A DNA stretch of 64,000 nt from Ardenticatenales bacterium (GCA_020634515.1 JACKBL010000001.1:806001-870000); one strand, 5' to 3'; numbered from the stretch's first letter, positions 1 to 9,133 are shown. The notes: generated from the sequence alone by a model not told the origin. Translations and numbers: made by a program.

Positions 1-1769
1 CGCTCTTCCTGCACCTGTGCCTGCGCTGCCAGACGAGCCGCTTCGCGGGCGGCATCTCGTTCGGCGATAAAGTCTTGATATGGCCCCTGAAAAATTCGCA
101 AACAACCATCCGCCAGGTCCCATATTTGCGTTGCCAGTCTGTCAACCAGGTAGCGGTCGTGGGATACCATGAGGATCGTGCCATCAAACTGCTCGAGGAC
201 CTCTTGCAACACTTCCTGCGCGGGGATGTCCAGGTGATTGGTCGGCTCGTCCAGCAGGAGGAAGTTGGCCCCTTCTAACGCCAACACAGCCAGGGCCAGC
301 CGCCCGCGTTCGCCGCCGCTGAGCATGCCCACTTGTTTGTACACGTCGTCGCCGCGCAGCAGGTAGCGGGCGAGGTGCGTGCGCGCCTCGCTCAGGGGCA
401 TGGGGTGGTAGCGCGTGAGTTCGTCGATGACCGTGCTTTGCGGATTGAGCCGCTCATGTGCCTGGGCAAAATACCCTACGCGCAGGCTGGCTCCCAGGCG
501 AACGCGCCCGGAAAGTGGGGGGAGTTCCCCCAGAATAGTGCGTAGGAATGTGGTTTTGCCCGTGCCGTTGGGACCAATCAGTGCCGCTATTTCCTGCCGT
601 CGCAGTTCGATGTCCTCGGCGCGAAAGAGGGGATTGCCCGGATAGCCGATGGACAGGTCTTCGCTGCGCAGCACGAGGTCTCCGCTGCGTTGTGTCGTCG
701 CCAGGCGCAGGTTGAGCCGCGGGGGGCGGTTTTGCGGCTGTGGCAGGGTGCGGATGGCTTCCGTGGCGGCGGCCACGTCCCATTCCCCGGATGAAATATC
801 TAGCTGCCGCAACGCCTGGGACCAGTTTTGTCCCTGGATAGCGCCCAATCCGCCGGCGTGAACGGCCTTCAGTTCGCGGGTGATGCGTTTTAGTTTGCCC
901 TGGGCTTGCAGTGTGTTTTGCCCGGCAATGTTGCGGCGGATGTAGTCCAGTTCGCGTTCCATGCGCTCCTTGAAGGCGGCAAACTCTTTTTGGCGGCGCT
1001 CCCATCGTTCTTGTCGCTGTTGTACGTAGTGGCTGTAGCTGCCGCGGTATAGTTCGATGCCGCCGCGGCTCATTTCCCAGATGCGGTCGACGACTTTGTC
1101 GAGGAAGTAACGGTCGTGGCTGACGACGAGGAGCGCGCCTGGCCACGCCTTGAGGGCGCTTTCCAGCCATTCGACGGCCTGGATGTCCAGGTGGTTGGTG
1201 GGTTCGTCGAGGATGAGGAGGTCGGGGCGTTCCAGGAGGAGGCGGGCGAGCAGGGCGCGCGTTTTTTGCCCGCCGCTGAGGTGGGTCAGGGGGAGGTGGC
1301 GGCTTGATTCGTCGAAGCCGAGGCCGGTGAGGGTGTGTTTGATGTGGCGCTCGTAGTCATAGCCGCCGGCCAGTTCAAAACGCTCCAGGGCGACGCCGTA
1401 GTCGGCGAGGAGGGTTGGGGCGTTGCCGTCTACGGCCATGCGTTGTTCCATTTGGCGCAGGCGGATTTCCTGTTCGCGCAGGGGGGCGAACAGGGTGAGC
1501 ATTTCCTGGTAGACGGTGTGTTCCTGACCGTTGAAGGCGCCGGCGGACTCCTGGGGGAGGTAGCCGATGCGACAGTTGCGGGCGCGGTGGACGCTGCCGC
1601 TGCTGGGGGAGGCGAGGCCGGCGAGGATGAGGAGGAGGGTGGTTTTGCCGATGCCGTTGGGGCCGACGAGTCCGATTTTGCCGTCGTTGGGGATGCTGGC
1701 GGAAATGCCGGCAAAAACGTCCACCGCGCCGAATGATTGAGACAAGTTAGTTGCGCTAAGAATCGCCAT
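1..1769 (-). CDS. ABC-F family ATPase (3' end outside window)
   Basis: Soluble twin-ATPase ABC protein of the ABC-F type, a class that acts on ribosomes in translation or antibiotic protection and has no membrane domain. The ATG at 1769 opens MAILSATNLSQSF. Walker A GPNGIGKTT lies at residues 36-44, the first signature LSGGQKTR near 164 followed by LDEPTNHLD, a charged linker, the second Walker A GPNGTGKT near 399, and the second signature LSGGERGR near 480 with another LDEPTNHLD. About 589 codons are visible and the frame is still open at the window edge inside an Ala/Arg/Glu-rich helix, so only the C-terminal tail is missing. A TATAAT box ends 8 nt before the ATG, so the mRNA is probably leaderless. 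The ABC-F subclass cannot be assigned. Confidence 0.93.
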   Translation of the reverse strand, partial: MAILSATNLSQSFGAVDVFAGISASIPNDGKIGLVGPNGIGKTTLLLILAGLASPSSGSVHRARNCRIGYLPQESAGAFNGQEHTVYQEMLTLFAPLREQEIRLRQMEQRMAVDGNAPTLLADYGVALERFELAGGYDYERHIKHTLTGLGFDESSRHLPLTHLSGGQKTRALLARLLLERPDLLILDEPTNHLDIQAVEWLESALKAWPGALLVVSHDRYFLDKVVDRIWEMSRGGIELYRGSYSHYVQQRQERWERRQKEFAAFKERMERELDYIRRNIAGQNTLQAQGKLKRITRELKAVHAGGLGAIQGQNWSQALRQLDISSGEWDVAAATEAIRTLPQPQNRPPRLNLRLATTQRSGDLVLRSEDLSIGYPGNPLFRAEDIELRRQEIAALIGPNGTGKTTFLRTILGELPPLSGRVRLGASLRVGYFAQAHERLNPQSTVIDELTRYHPMPLSEARTHLARYLLRGDDVYKQVGMLSGGERGRLALAVLALEGANFLLLDEPTNHLDIPAQEVLQEVLEQFDGTILMVSHDRYLVDRLATQIWDLADGCLRIFQGPYQDFIAERDAAREAARLAAQAQVQEE

Positions 1770-1777
1770 AAAACATG

Positions 1778-1806
1778 ATTATACCTGAGTCCGGGCGAGC
1801 AATAAA
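1778..1806 (-). promoter_or_regulatory. Sigma-70-type promoter of the ABC-F gene, leaderless
   Basis: On the minus strand a perfect TATAAT (1783-1778) is preceded at 17 nt by a weak -35, TTTATT. The expected start lies about 2 nt before the ATG at 1769. The -35 overlaps the T-tract of the sigA terminator. Confidence 0.5.
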
Positions 1807-1835
1807 AAGCCCGACGAGTGGCATACCCGTCGGGC
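1801..1835 (-). terminator. Rho-independent terminator of sigA
   Basis: A GC-rich stem (arms GCCCGACG and CGTCGGGC, 1809-1835) is followed on the minus strand by TTTTTATT. It lies just past the sigA stop at 1889 and before the ABC-F start. Confidence 0.85.
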
Positions 1836-1888
1836 CTAAATGAGCTTCTTGGTTGCACGTTGCGCGGAGCCTTTTGCTCCGCCGCGCC

Positions 1889-3109
1889 TCAGTTCAAATA
1901 CTGGCGCAAGTGTCCCGCGAAGTTGGGGTGGCGCAACTTGCGCAGCGCTTCCTTCTCCAACTGGCGAATGCGCTCGCGGGAAAGACCAAACATCTCGCCG
2001 ACTTCTTTCAGGGTGCGGGACTCGCCATCCTGCAAACCGTAACGCAAACGCAGAATACGCGCCTCTCGTGGCGTCAACTGGTCCAATATCTCGCCAATTT
2101 CCTCCGTGAGCATGTTTTGCGCGACGGTTTCCGCCGGCGGTGGGGCTTCCACGTCTTCGATGAAGTCACCCAACTCGGCATCGGATTCATCCCCGACGGG
2201 GCGTTCCAGGTGGACGGGCTGGCGACTTGTCCGCAGCATCCAACGCACGCGATCTGCCGGCAATTCCATATACTCAGCAATCTCTTCCGCCGTTGGCTGA
2301 CGCCCATACTCCTGTTCCAACTCCTGCGCCACTTGATACAGCTTGCTGATACGTCCACCCAAGTGCGCGGGAATACGAATCGTGCGTCCGTGATTCGCCA
2401 GCGCGCGCGTCACTGCCTGGCGGATCCACCAGGTCGCGTAGGTGCTGAAACGGTTGCCGCGACGATAATCATACTTCTCCACGGCCTTCATCAGGCCCAC
2501 GTTGCCTTCCTGGATCAGATCCAAAAATTGTAGACCCCGGCCCCGATATTTCTTGGCGATGCTAACGACCAGCCGTGTGTTCGCGCGAATCAGATGCGCG
2601 CGCGCCGCTTCACCGACTTCACGCATGCGCACCAACTCGTCCAACACATCTTCAGCAAAATCGTGCTGATCTTCGGCCAGCGCCGATTCCGCGGCGCGAC
2701 CCGCCTCAATTTCCTTCGCTAACTGGACCTCTTCGTCGGCCGACAGGAGTTGCTGCTGTCCCATTTCGCGGAAATACAGCCCCACGGAGTCATCAATCGG
2801 CACACTGCTCAGGTCAAACAAGGGAGCGGCATGAAGTCGCTTTGGATACCCTGGCAGACCCTCGTCATCTTCGTCTTCCAGCGAATCGTCATCTTCCAGA
2901 GCATCATTCAGAGGATCGTCCGTGTCGTGCAGATGCACGCCAGCAGCCTGCAACTCTTCCATGATTGTCTCTAGCAAAGGGAGATTGTTCTCTACGTCTG
3001 GCAGTAGTTCCAAAATGCGATCATACGTGATGTAATGACGCTCGGTTGCTTCCGCCAAAAGCGCGCTTACAATTTCCATTTCTTCGAATGGATTCACCAT
3101 ATTGCTCAT
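1889..3109 (-). CDS. sigA: Primary RNA polymerase sigma factor SigA/RpoD
   Basis: Primary sigma-70 factor, 406 aa, which directs RNA polymerase to -10/-35 promoters. A short acidic N-terminal region 1.1 (residues 1-95) is followed by region 1.2 (DSVGLYFREMG), region 2 with NTRLVVSIAKKYRGRG, DLIQEGNVGLMKAVEKYDY and the melting motif FSTYATWWIRQA, then regions 3 and 4 ending in the HTH LSRERIRQLEKEALRKLRHP. The length and full region set separate it from ECF factors. It is followed by a terminator and preceded by about 600 nt without a gene, containing a repeat and a candidate riboswitch-like RNA. Some TATAAT boxes in this window fit the consensus that SigA should recognise. Confidence 0.96.
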   Translation of the reverse strand: MSNMVNPFEEMEIVSALLAEATERHYITYDRILELLPDVENNLPLLETIMEELQAAGVHLHDTDDPLNDALEDDDSLEDEDDEGLPGYPKRLHAAPLFDLSSVPIDDSVGLYFREMGQQQLLSADEEVQLAKEIEAGRAAESALAEDQHDFAEDVLDELVRMREVGEAARAHLIRANTRLVVSIAKKYRGRGLQFLDLIQEGNVGLMKAVEKYDYRRGNRFSTYATWWIRQAVTRALANHGRTIRIPAHLGGRISKLYQVAQELEQEYGRQPTAEEIAEYMELPADRVRWMLRTSRQPVHLERPVGDESDAELGDFIEDVEAPPPAETVAQNMLTEEIGEILDQLTPREARILRLRYGLQDGESRTLKEVGEMFGLSRERIRQLEKEALRKLRHPNFAGHLRQYLN

Positions 3110-3303
3110 ACCTGATTTCGACCTCTCTGGAATTGATTAAATGTGTAGGGGACTATACACATTCAGTGTCGTTTAGGATACTGAGCGTGCAGTCTAGCAT
3201 ATTCAAAGGAGAAAAGTCAAGATGCAAAAAAGTAACGAATCGAGGCGAGACAACCCTTCTGGAAGCGTCCCGCGTGTGGTCTGGATGTCCTTGCAAGGCA
3301 AGT

Positions 3304-3475
3304 GGCTGTCCGCAATTGAGTTAGCGGAAATGTGCGGACAGCGACTTGCCTAGATAGCGACTATCATAGATAGCGACTATCATGGATAGCGACTATCCTA
3401 GATAGCGGCTATCCATGATAGTTTGGCAGTAATCGTCCGTAAAAAGTGTGAAGTTGTTTTCGGACGGTTACTGAG
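3304..3475. repeat. Dispersed intergenic repeat family A, copy 1
   Basis: Composite non-coding element with three parts. The first is an inverted repeat GCTGTCCGCA...TGCGGACAGC. The second is a run of near-palindromic units such as GATAGCGACTATC. The third is a long hairpin with arms related to AGTAACCGTCCG and CGGACGGTTACT around an A/T-rich loop. Copies or parts recur at 9008-9133, 34564-34697, 40457-40537 and 49395-49446. No coding potential is evident. Confidence 0.85.
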
Positions 3476-3484
3476 GATACAGCA

Positions 3485-3630
3485 GGTAAAACCGAGGAGT
3501 ATGGCTCATCCGTCCTCCTTGCGCAGGTATTGCGCCTGAGAGATTTACAGGTTCTCAAAACCATCCTATTATATACCAGTTTGCTCCCTATTCCCGTGAG
3601 AAAAGCGAAAATAGGACGTTTTTCTCATAT
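3485..3630 (-). ncRNA. Candidate glycine-riboswitch-like (gcvT-type) RNA
   Basis: Read on the minus strand, this stretch contains the order of conserved words of a gcvT aptamer: a hairpin with arms CCTATT and AATAGG, then GGAGCAAACTG, then AATCTCTCAGGC, then a short GCGCA/TGCGC hairpin and GGACGGATGA. An upstream GAGA could pair with the TCTC. The spacer between GGAGCAAACTG and AATCTCTCAGG is longer than usual and contains a TATAAT (3573-3568) that could instead be a sigA promoter. No glycine gene follows: family A repeat and then sigA lie downstream. It may be an orphaned or decayed riboswitch. The match was made by eye from remembered family motifs. Confidence 0.45.
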
Positions 3631-3705
3631 TTGGCTCAGAGCTGACGAGGGGAACGGGGGCGCAAGGTTAGCCCGCGGCGTACAACTCTGTTGACCTCCT
3701 TTGAC

Positions 3706-5631
3706 CTACCGTTGCAGGGTTTTCGCCTTTTCGTACGCTTGTACCGCGCCTGCTGTGTCACCCAGTGCCTGTAAAATGTCTCCCAGAAGTTGATAATACG
3801 CCGGGTTATCCGGCTCCAGTTCCATGGCTTGCTGTATGGCGGTCAGCGCCACGGCGTTGTTGCCGTTTTGCGCCGACGCATAGGCCCATTTGAAGTAGAT
3901 GAGTGGCTGCCACGGGGGGATTAGATGCTCTTGCGCTACGTAGCGGGCGGCAAATTCATAGTCAAGGGCGGCCTGTTCTTTTTCGCCGAGCGTTTCGTGG
4001 GCCACGCCGCGCCAGAGATAGGAAAGCGCCGCCGTGGGGTCCACGCCCAGGGCCATGTCGTACCAGTTTACCGCCGCTTTGTAGTCGCCGGCGTAGGCGG
4101 CCTGCTGACCCTGGTTTTGCAGGAAAAGGGGGGCCTGGGGATCGAGTCGCCAAAACTGCTGCGCTGTCTGCAGGTCTCTTCGCAGATAAGCCAGTAATCC
4201 TTGCCGCCGTGCATCACCCGTGAATGACGCCGCCGTGAGCGCGGGCGACAGGGGCATGTCCGCCAGCCGTACCTGGTCCAGGGTGTTGTTCGCCAGATTA
4301 CGAGGCAGCAGCGGCAGGAGCAGCAGCGTCGTGACCACGGGCATCCAGCGCCACAAGGCTGTCCGGCGCGGGTGGGTTGCCGCGGTTAACGGCGGAAGCA
4401 GCGCCGCGCCGCCAGCCATCGCCAGCCAGACAAATATGCCCGGTTTTTGCTCCAGGCCTACCAGATCGAAACAATTAAACGCCAGATACCCGACGATGCT
4501 GGCTCCATAGAGGCGGGCGAGGGGTTGCGAGCTTCCCTGTCGCCAAAGACCGTGCGCCAGCGTGAGCCAGAGAGCTATCATCGTCACCAGGGCCGGCCAG
4601 CCGAGGGTTGCGCCTGTTTGTAGCCACAAGTTATGCGCGTGCGTCAGGTCAAAGCCGGGGCCGATAAGGGCAAAGGGGTAGTTGGCGCGGCTGGTGGCAT
4701 CGAAAGCGTAGAAGCCGGCCCCAAACAGGGGATAGTCGCGCAGCATTTGCGCGGCATTGCGCCAGATTTCCAGGCGCACCAGCCAACTGGTGGGGGTTAC
4801 GGTGCCGACTTTGCTGAGCGCATCCAGGGTGGCCAGCCACGCCTGCCCCTGCCCTGAGGCTAACAGCAGCACGATCACGAGTAGTGCCGCGCCGCCCAGC
4901 AGGGGCGGGAGGAGACGCGACGACCGGCGGGACCAGATGAAGGCGGCGCTGGCGGCCAGGATGAGACTGATGAGGGCGGCGCGGGATTGGGTGAGGAGAA
5001 GGACGCCGCCTACGAGGACGAGCGCAGCGCAAGCGAGGGCTTTTTGCGGCCAGGGACGTTGGCGTGTCCGCCAGGCAGTTGCCAGGAGGAAGGGCAGTAG
5101 CAACACCAGCAGTCCGGCCATTTCGTTGAAGTGGACCGTGAAGGAGCCGCCGAGATGGGGGAGGCGGTCGGTGAGGAAGCGGAGGTTGATGATCTGGCGG
5201 GCGGGCCATTCCAGGGTGAAGAGGGCGAGGGCGGCGGCGACGGCCAGCGCCCCGGCGAGTCCGGTCACCAGCCAGGTTTGGCGGCGCGGTGTTCCTACGC
5301 CTTCGCGGATGAGGTAGTAGCCGGTGACGCCCTGGATGAGGACGAATAGTTTGGGCATGCCGGCATCTGGCACAGGACTGAAACATTGCGAGATGGCGGC
5401 GAAAGCGAGGTAGAGCAGAATAAAACTGTCCAGCGGCGTCGGCGGGAAAAAGCGTCCTTGCCAGAGGCGCGCCCCCACCCGCAGCCCGACCAGCAGCAGC
5501 GCCATGCCGGCCGTGAGCCACGGAAGTTGGTCGGGAAACAGGAGCCAGGGCAGGGCTACGATCCAGATGATGGCGGAGAAGAGCCAGTAGCGGGGTGATT
5601 GGTGGCGAGTAGGGGGGGGGCGTGGGGACAT
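3706..5631 (-). CDS. O-antigen ligase-like membrane protein with C-terminal TPRs
   Basis: Polytopic membrane protein of about 641 aa. Hydrophobic segments fill residues 15-410, including the Wzy_C-like stretch around RLEIWRNAAQMLRDYPLFGAG and the following FDLTHAHNLWLQ loop, typical of O-antigen ligase/polymerase proteins that join polysaccharide repeat units outside the membrane. The last 170 residues form three to four TPR-like helical repeats (for example AVNWYDMALGVDPTAALSYL and AIQQAMELEPDNPAYYQLLG). The ATG at 5631 is preferred over an upstream one because GGAG sits 7 nt before it and it avoids overlapping the upstream gene, which stops at 5651. The RmlD-like neighbour supports a role in surface polysaccharide. 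The exact substrate is unknown. Confidence 0.8.
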   Translation of the reverse strand: MSPRPPPTRHQSPRYWLFSAIIWIVALPWLLFPDQLPWLTAGMALLLVGLRVGARLWQGRFFPPTPLDSFILLYLAFAAISQCFSPVPDAGMPKLFVLIQGVTGYYLIREGVGTPRRQTWLVTGLAGALAVAAALALFTLEWPARQIINLRFLTDRLPHLGGSFTVHFNEMAGLLVLLLPFLLATAWRTRQRPWPQKALACAALVLVGGVLLLTQSRAALISLILAASAAFIWSRRSSRLLPPLLGGAALLVIVLLLASGQGQAWLATLDALSKVGTVTPTSWLVRLEIWRNAAQMLRDYPLFGAGFYAFDATSRANYPFALIGPGFDLTHAHNLWLQTGATLGWPALVTMIALWLTLAHGLWRQGSSQPLARLYGASIVGYLAFNCFDLVGLEQKPGIFVWLAMAGGAALLPPLTAATHPRRTALWRWMPVVTTLLLLPLLPRNLANNTLDQVRLADMPLSPALTAASFTGDARRQGLLAYLRRDLQTAQQFWRLDPQAPLFLQNQGQQAAYAGDYKAAVNWYDMALGVDPTAALSYLWRGVAHETLGEKEQAALDYEFAARYVAQEHLIPPWQPLIYFKWAYASAQNGNNAVALTAIQQAMELEPDNPAYYQLLGDILQALGDTAGAVQAYEKAKTLQR

Positions 5632-5650
5632 CCGGTGGCTCCGTGGGCGA

Positions 5651-6514
5651 TCAGGCGCGCTGCGTATGGGCGGCGGCCTGGCGCAAAACGGTGTCAATGC
5701 CCAAGAGGGGCGTTTGTAGCAGGGCGGTGGCGCGGCTGAGGTCCAGGCGGCAGTCGGCGGGCCAGCGGTGGCCGTCGCCTGCTCCCAGGGTGAGGGTGGC
5801 GCGGTCGGTGATGCCCCACCAGTCGAGCATTTTCAGGCCAAATTCGGCGCGGGTGAGGGGTTGAATGCCGGCAACGTGCAGCACCCCCACATACGCTCGC
5901 CACGCCAATTCCAACAACGCCTGGCACAGCGTTTCTCGCCAGATAGGATTGCGCCACTGGTTCGTGAACAGCGTCACCGGTTCCCCCTGCCGCAGCGCCC
6001 GCAGCAGCCAGTCGAAATTGTGCCCCACCTCGCGCAAATCATACACCAGCGACGTGCGTACAATCACGTAATCGTCCAGCGCGGCGACGATCTCTTCCGC
6101 CGCTGCTTTCGCTCGTCCATAGGCGTGCAGGGGGCGCGGCGGGTCTGCTTCCCGATAGGGCGCGTGTTGTCCATCGAAAACGACATCCGTGGAGAGGAAA
6201 ATGAGGCGGGCGGCGCAGGCACGGGCGGCGGCGCAAACATGCTCCGTGCCCTGGAGGATGACCCGGTCCATGTCGGCGGAGGTGTCGGAGCCGGCGGCAT
6301 GGATAATGACATCTGGCGACCAGCCCCGCGCCAGCGCCAGAACGGCTTCCCGGTCGCGCACATCCAGTCGGTCGCCTGCGTCTGACTGCGATGGATGGCC
6401 GGAAAAATAGGTGTAGCGCGCGTCATAATGCTGTCGAGCCAGTGAAACGAGACGCCGACCCACAAAACCGCTCCCCCCCGTGATCCACAGCCGCCTCCGT
6501 GTCGCGGCACTCAT
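5651..6514 (-). CDS. RmlD-like NAD(P)-dependent sugar-nucleotide reductase
   Basis: Extended short-chain dehydrogenase of 287 aa related to dTDP-4-dehydrorhamnose reductase. The Rossmann motif TGGSGFVG is at residues 12-19, followed by IIHAAGSDTS and a catalytic YGRAK (YxxxK). The C-terminal half resembles the RmlD substrate-binding domain. It starts with a 4-nt ATGA overlap with the end of rnc and lies 19 nt ahead of the O-antigen-ligase-like gene, so the three are probably co-transcribed. No other rhamnose genes are in the window, so RmlD itself is not certain; a methionine adenosyltransferase beta-like or other sugar reductase role remains possible. Confidence 0.78.
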   Translation of the reverse strand: MSAATRRRLWITGGSGFVGRRLVSLARQHYDARYTYFSGHPSQSDAGDRLDVRDREAVLALARGWSPDVIIHAAGSDTSADMDRVILQGTEHVCAAARACAARLIFLSTDVVFDGQHAPYREADPPRPLHAYGRAKAAAEEIVAALDDYVIVRTSLVYDLREVGHNFDWLLRALRQGEPVTLFTNQWRNPIWRETLCQALLELAWRAYVGVLHVAGIQPLTRAEFGLKMLDWWGITDRATLTLGAGDGHRWPADCRLDLSRATALLQTPLLGIDTVLRQAAAHTQRA

Positions 6515-7242
6515 GTTTGTCCCCCCGTTCTTCCTTCTTCCGCCAGGTCGTCGTAATCATCTGCCCGGATGAGGGCGGCCCGGGCTGCCTCTTGTTCGGC
6601 TCCCTGTTTGTTGCGTCCCGTCCCCTGGCCCCAGACACTCGCTTCCAACAGAACTTCGACGGTGAATCGCTTGTTGTGGTCAGGGCCTTCGGCGCGGATG
6701 ACCTGGTAATGGGGCGTGATGTTGAAGCGGGCTTGCGCCCAAATCTGGAATTCGCTCTTGGCGTCTTTATGCAGCGAATGCTTCAGGATTTGGTTGAGCA
6801 TGGCGGGCACAAGCGTTTGCATGAAGGCGATCACGGCATCCAGGCCCTGATCGAGATAGAGCGCGCCGGCCAGGGCCTCGAACGCGCCGCAGAGGGTTGC
6901 GGGACGTTCGCGCCCACCATTTTCCGCTTCACCCTGGCTCAGGCGTAAAGCCCGACCCATTTCAAACTGGCTCGCGAATGTGGCTAACGTTTCCGTGCGG
7001 ACGAGAGCGGCCCGCAGTTTTGTCAGGTTCCCCTCGTTCATTTCGGGGAAATGATGATAGAGGTAATCGCCTACGACGAAGTCGAGAACGGCGTCCCCGA
7101 GAAACTCCAGGCGTTCGTTGTCTTCAAGGCCATGATGTGGGTTTTCGTTTAAGTAGGAGCTATGCGTGACGGCGCGCAGGAGGAGGGAGGGGTCATGAAA
7201 ACGAAGACCCAGCCGGTCTGAAAGTTCTTGGATTTCTTTCAT
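6511..7242 (-). CDS. rnc: Ribonuclease III
   Basis: Double-strand-specific endoribonuclease that processes rRNA precursors and structured mRNAs, 243 aa from the ATG at 7242 (MKEIQELSDRLG). The catalytic signature NERLEFLGDAVLDFVV is in the N-terminal domain, with downstream acidic metal-binding residues. A dsRNA-binding domain (DAKSEFQIWAQARF to the conserved KQGAEQEAARAAL helix) occupies the C-terminus. The frame is open further upstream but family length favours 7242. It lies directly downstream of fabF, a common arrangement, although the acpP gene often found between them is absent here. Its stop overlaps the next start. Confidence 0.95.
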   Translation of the reverse strand: MKEIQELSDRLGLRFHDPSLLLRAVTHSSYLNENPHHGLEDNERLEFLGDAVLDFVVGDYLYHHFPEMNEGNLTKLRAALVRTETLATFASQFEMGRALRLSQGEAENGGRERPATLCGAFEALAGALYLDQGLDAVIAFMQTLVPAMLNQILKHSLHKDAKSEFQIWAQARFNITPHYQVIRAEGPDHNKRFTVEVLLEASVWGQGTGRNKQGAEQEAARAALIRADDYDDLAEEGRTGGQT

Positions 7243-7389
7243 GCGATGTGACTGTTCGGTTTTGGGTAAATGACCGGTCAGGTTTTCCTTATATCGGCGG
7301 TTGTCCTTGAAGAAACTGGCCCGGTCCGCGTGGCATGTTACTGTGAGAGATTGGCCGGCATGATGCAACACAGTGGTATGTCGGTCGTG

Positions 7390-8640
7390 TCAGGGTGTGT
7401 ATTTTTTGATGACGAGGACGGCATTGTGTCCGCCAAAGCCGAAGGCGTTGTTCAGGCAGACGTTGACGTCGGCCGGGCGCGGGGTATTAGGCACGTAGTC
7501 GAGATCACACTCTGGGTCGGGCGTTTGGTAGTTGATGGTGGCCGGCAGAATGCGGTCACGAATCGCCAGGGTGCAGAAGATGCTTTCTATGGCGCCCGTG
7601 CCGCCCATGATGTGGCCGGTCATGGATTTGGTGGAGCTGATGGGGACGTTGTAGGCGTGGTCACCGAGGGCCGTTTTGATGGCGCTGGTTTCGGAGCGGT
7701 CGTTGAGCTGGGTGGCGGTTCCGTGGGCGCTGATGTAGCTGATGGTGGTGGGGGAGATGCCGGCATCCGCCAAAGCTTTCCGTAGTGCCCGCGCCGCGCC
7801 ATCGCCCCCCTCTGCCGGCGCGGTGATGTGATGCGCGTCCGTGGTCTGGCCATAGCCCACAATTTCCGCCAGAACGGTGGCGTTGCGGGCCTGAGCATGG
7901 GCCAGCGTTTCGATGACGAGAATGCCCGCGCCTTCGCCGATCACCAGCCCATCTCGATTCAGGTCGAAGGGCTGTGGCACGTCGGTGGTGCGGGAGGTGG
8001 TTGCGCCCGCGCGTTCGAAGCCGGCGATGCAGGTGGACACCATCACGGATTCCGCCCCGCCCGTGATGGCGGCGACGAGGTTGCCGGCACGCACGGCCTG
8101 GAAGGCGTGGCCGATGGCGTCGTTACTGGCGGCGCAGGCGGTGGTGATGGTGGTGGAGGGGCCTTGAATGCCGAAGTCGATGGCGATCATGCCGGCAGCG
8201 CCATTGGGCATGATCATGGGAATGGAGAAGGGGCTGACGCGACGCGGCCCTTTTTCCAGATTGGTGTGATCATTTTCCACGAACGTGCCGATGCCGCCGA
8301 TGCCCGTGCCCAGGATGATGCCTATTTGCTCCCGATTGTCGTCCGTCACGCGCAGGCCGGACTGGTTCATGGCTTCTTGCGCGGCGATGCTGGCAAACTG
8401 CTGCTGGCGGTCACGGTGACGCGCCTCCCGCCGCCCCAGATACGGCTCCGGGTCCCAATCTTTCACTTCACATAATATGCCGGTCGGGTGCTGCCCTCTT
8501 TCCACTACCGTAAAGGGGCCGACGCCGGACTTACCTTGCAAGATGGCGTCCCATGTGTCCGGGACGTTATGACCGATGGGTGTGACCATGCCCGTGCCGG
8601 TGATGACGACGCGGTGGGGGTGGTGAGTCGGTTTACTCAT
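7390..8640 (-). CDS. fabF: Beta-ketoacyl-ACP synthase II
   Basis: Condensing enzyme of type II fatty acid synthesis that joins malonyl-ACP to acyl-ACP with loss of CO2. It is 416 aa, the usual size. The thiolase-fold catalytic residues are visible: Cys169 in ITTACAASNDA, His306 in SAHGTATQLND, and Lys338/His343 in SSTKSMTGH. The glycine-rich C-terminal strand NNAFGFGGHNAVLV is intact. Its first 8 nt overlap the 3' end of the MazG-like gene, so the two are translationally linked, and rnc follows 147 nt downstream. No FabD, FabG or ACP gene is in the window. Confidence 0.96.
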   Translation of the reverse strand: MSKPTHHPHRVVITGTGMVTPIGHNVPDTWDAILQGKSGVGPFTVVERGQHPTGILCEVKDWDPEPYLGRREARHRDRQQQFASIAAQEAMNQSGLRVTDDNREQIGIILGTGIGGIGTFVENDHTNLEKGPRRVSPFSIPMIMPNGAAGMIAIDFGIQGPSTTITTACAASNDAIGHAFQAVRAGNLVAAITGGAESVMVSTCIAGFERAGATTSRTTDVPQPFDLNRDGLVIGEGAGILVIETLAHAQARNATVLAEIVGYGQTTDAHHITAPAEGGDGAARALRKALADAGISPTTISYISAHGTATQLNDRSETSAIKTALGDHAYNVPISSTKSMTGHIMGGTGAIESIFCTLAIRDRILPATINYQTPDPECDLDYVPNTPRPADVNVCLNNAFGFGGHNAVLVIKKYTP

Positions 8641-8995
8641 ATTTTCTCTCCATCACCTTTCTGGAAGCTGTTATGAGCTTCCGGGAAGGTTGTTTTGCCT
8701 TTTTCCGTGGATGCGCTGCCGAAATGTCCCTTGTCGCACCAGCGGGTCTCGTATTTTCCCGGGTGTGGCGAAGGGCGGTGTCGAGGTTAATGCCGGCAGC
8801 ATCGGCTAACATGCACATACTATAGACGACATCCCCCATTCGCCCGCCAGGCGCTCGCGCGCCATAATCACTTTGCAGTAGTAGCTCTTTGGCGACCTCG
8901 CCTATCTCGCATACCAAATCTAATAAGTAAACACCGGCGGTATGGCTTAAGTTGTGTTTCTGGGCAAATTCAGTGGAACGTTCTTGCCAATTCAT
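8633..8995 (-). CDS. MazG-like nucleotide pyrophosphohydrolase domain protein
   Basis: Small all-alpha protein of 120 aa. The MazG-type signature is visible as CEIGEVAKELLL followed after about 18 residues by GDVVYSMCMLADAAGI, where the E-x2-E and D residues would bind Mg for hydrolysis of (d)NTPs to NMP and pyrophosphate. The C-terminal 35 residues are Lys/Arg-rich and not part of the domain. ATG 8995 is chosen over a TTG six bases upstream. It overlaps fabF by 8 nt. Repeat families A and B lie immediately upstream. Its substrate cannot be read from the sequence. Confidence 0.75.
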   Translation of the reverse strand: MNWQERSTEFAQKHNLSHTAGVYLLDLVCEIGEVAKELLLQSDYGARAPGGRMGDVVYSMCMLADAAGINLDTALRHTRENTRPAGATRDISAAHPRKKAKQPSRKLITASRKVMERKYE

Positions 8996-9007
8996 AACCA
9001 ATAGTTA

Positions 9008-9133
9008 GTCGCTGTCCGCAATTAAATCAGCGGAAATGAGCGGACATTGGCTATCCATGATAGCGGCTATTATGGATAGCTTGGCAGTAACCGTCCGTAA
9101 AAAGGGTGAAGTTGTTTTCGGGCGGTTACTGAG
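9008..9133. repeat. Dispersed repeat family A, copy 2
   Basis: Same organisation as the copy at 3304: GCTGTCCGCAAT inverted repeat, ATCCATGATAGCGGCTAT units, and the hairpin AGTAACCGTCCG...CGGGCGGTTACT. It runs straight into two tandem family B units. Confidence 0.85.

Noticed and set aside
3500..3570. TPP riboswitch reading on the plus strand (CTGAGAGA)
   Set aside because: The second conserved TPP word (ACCTGATCTGG-like) is absent; the minus-strand glycine-type reading explains more of the sequence.
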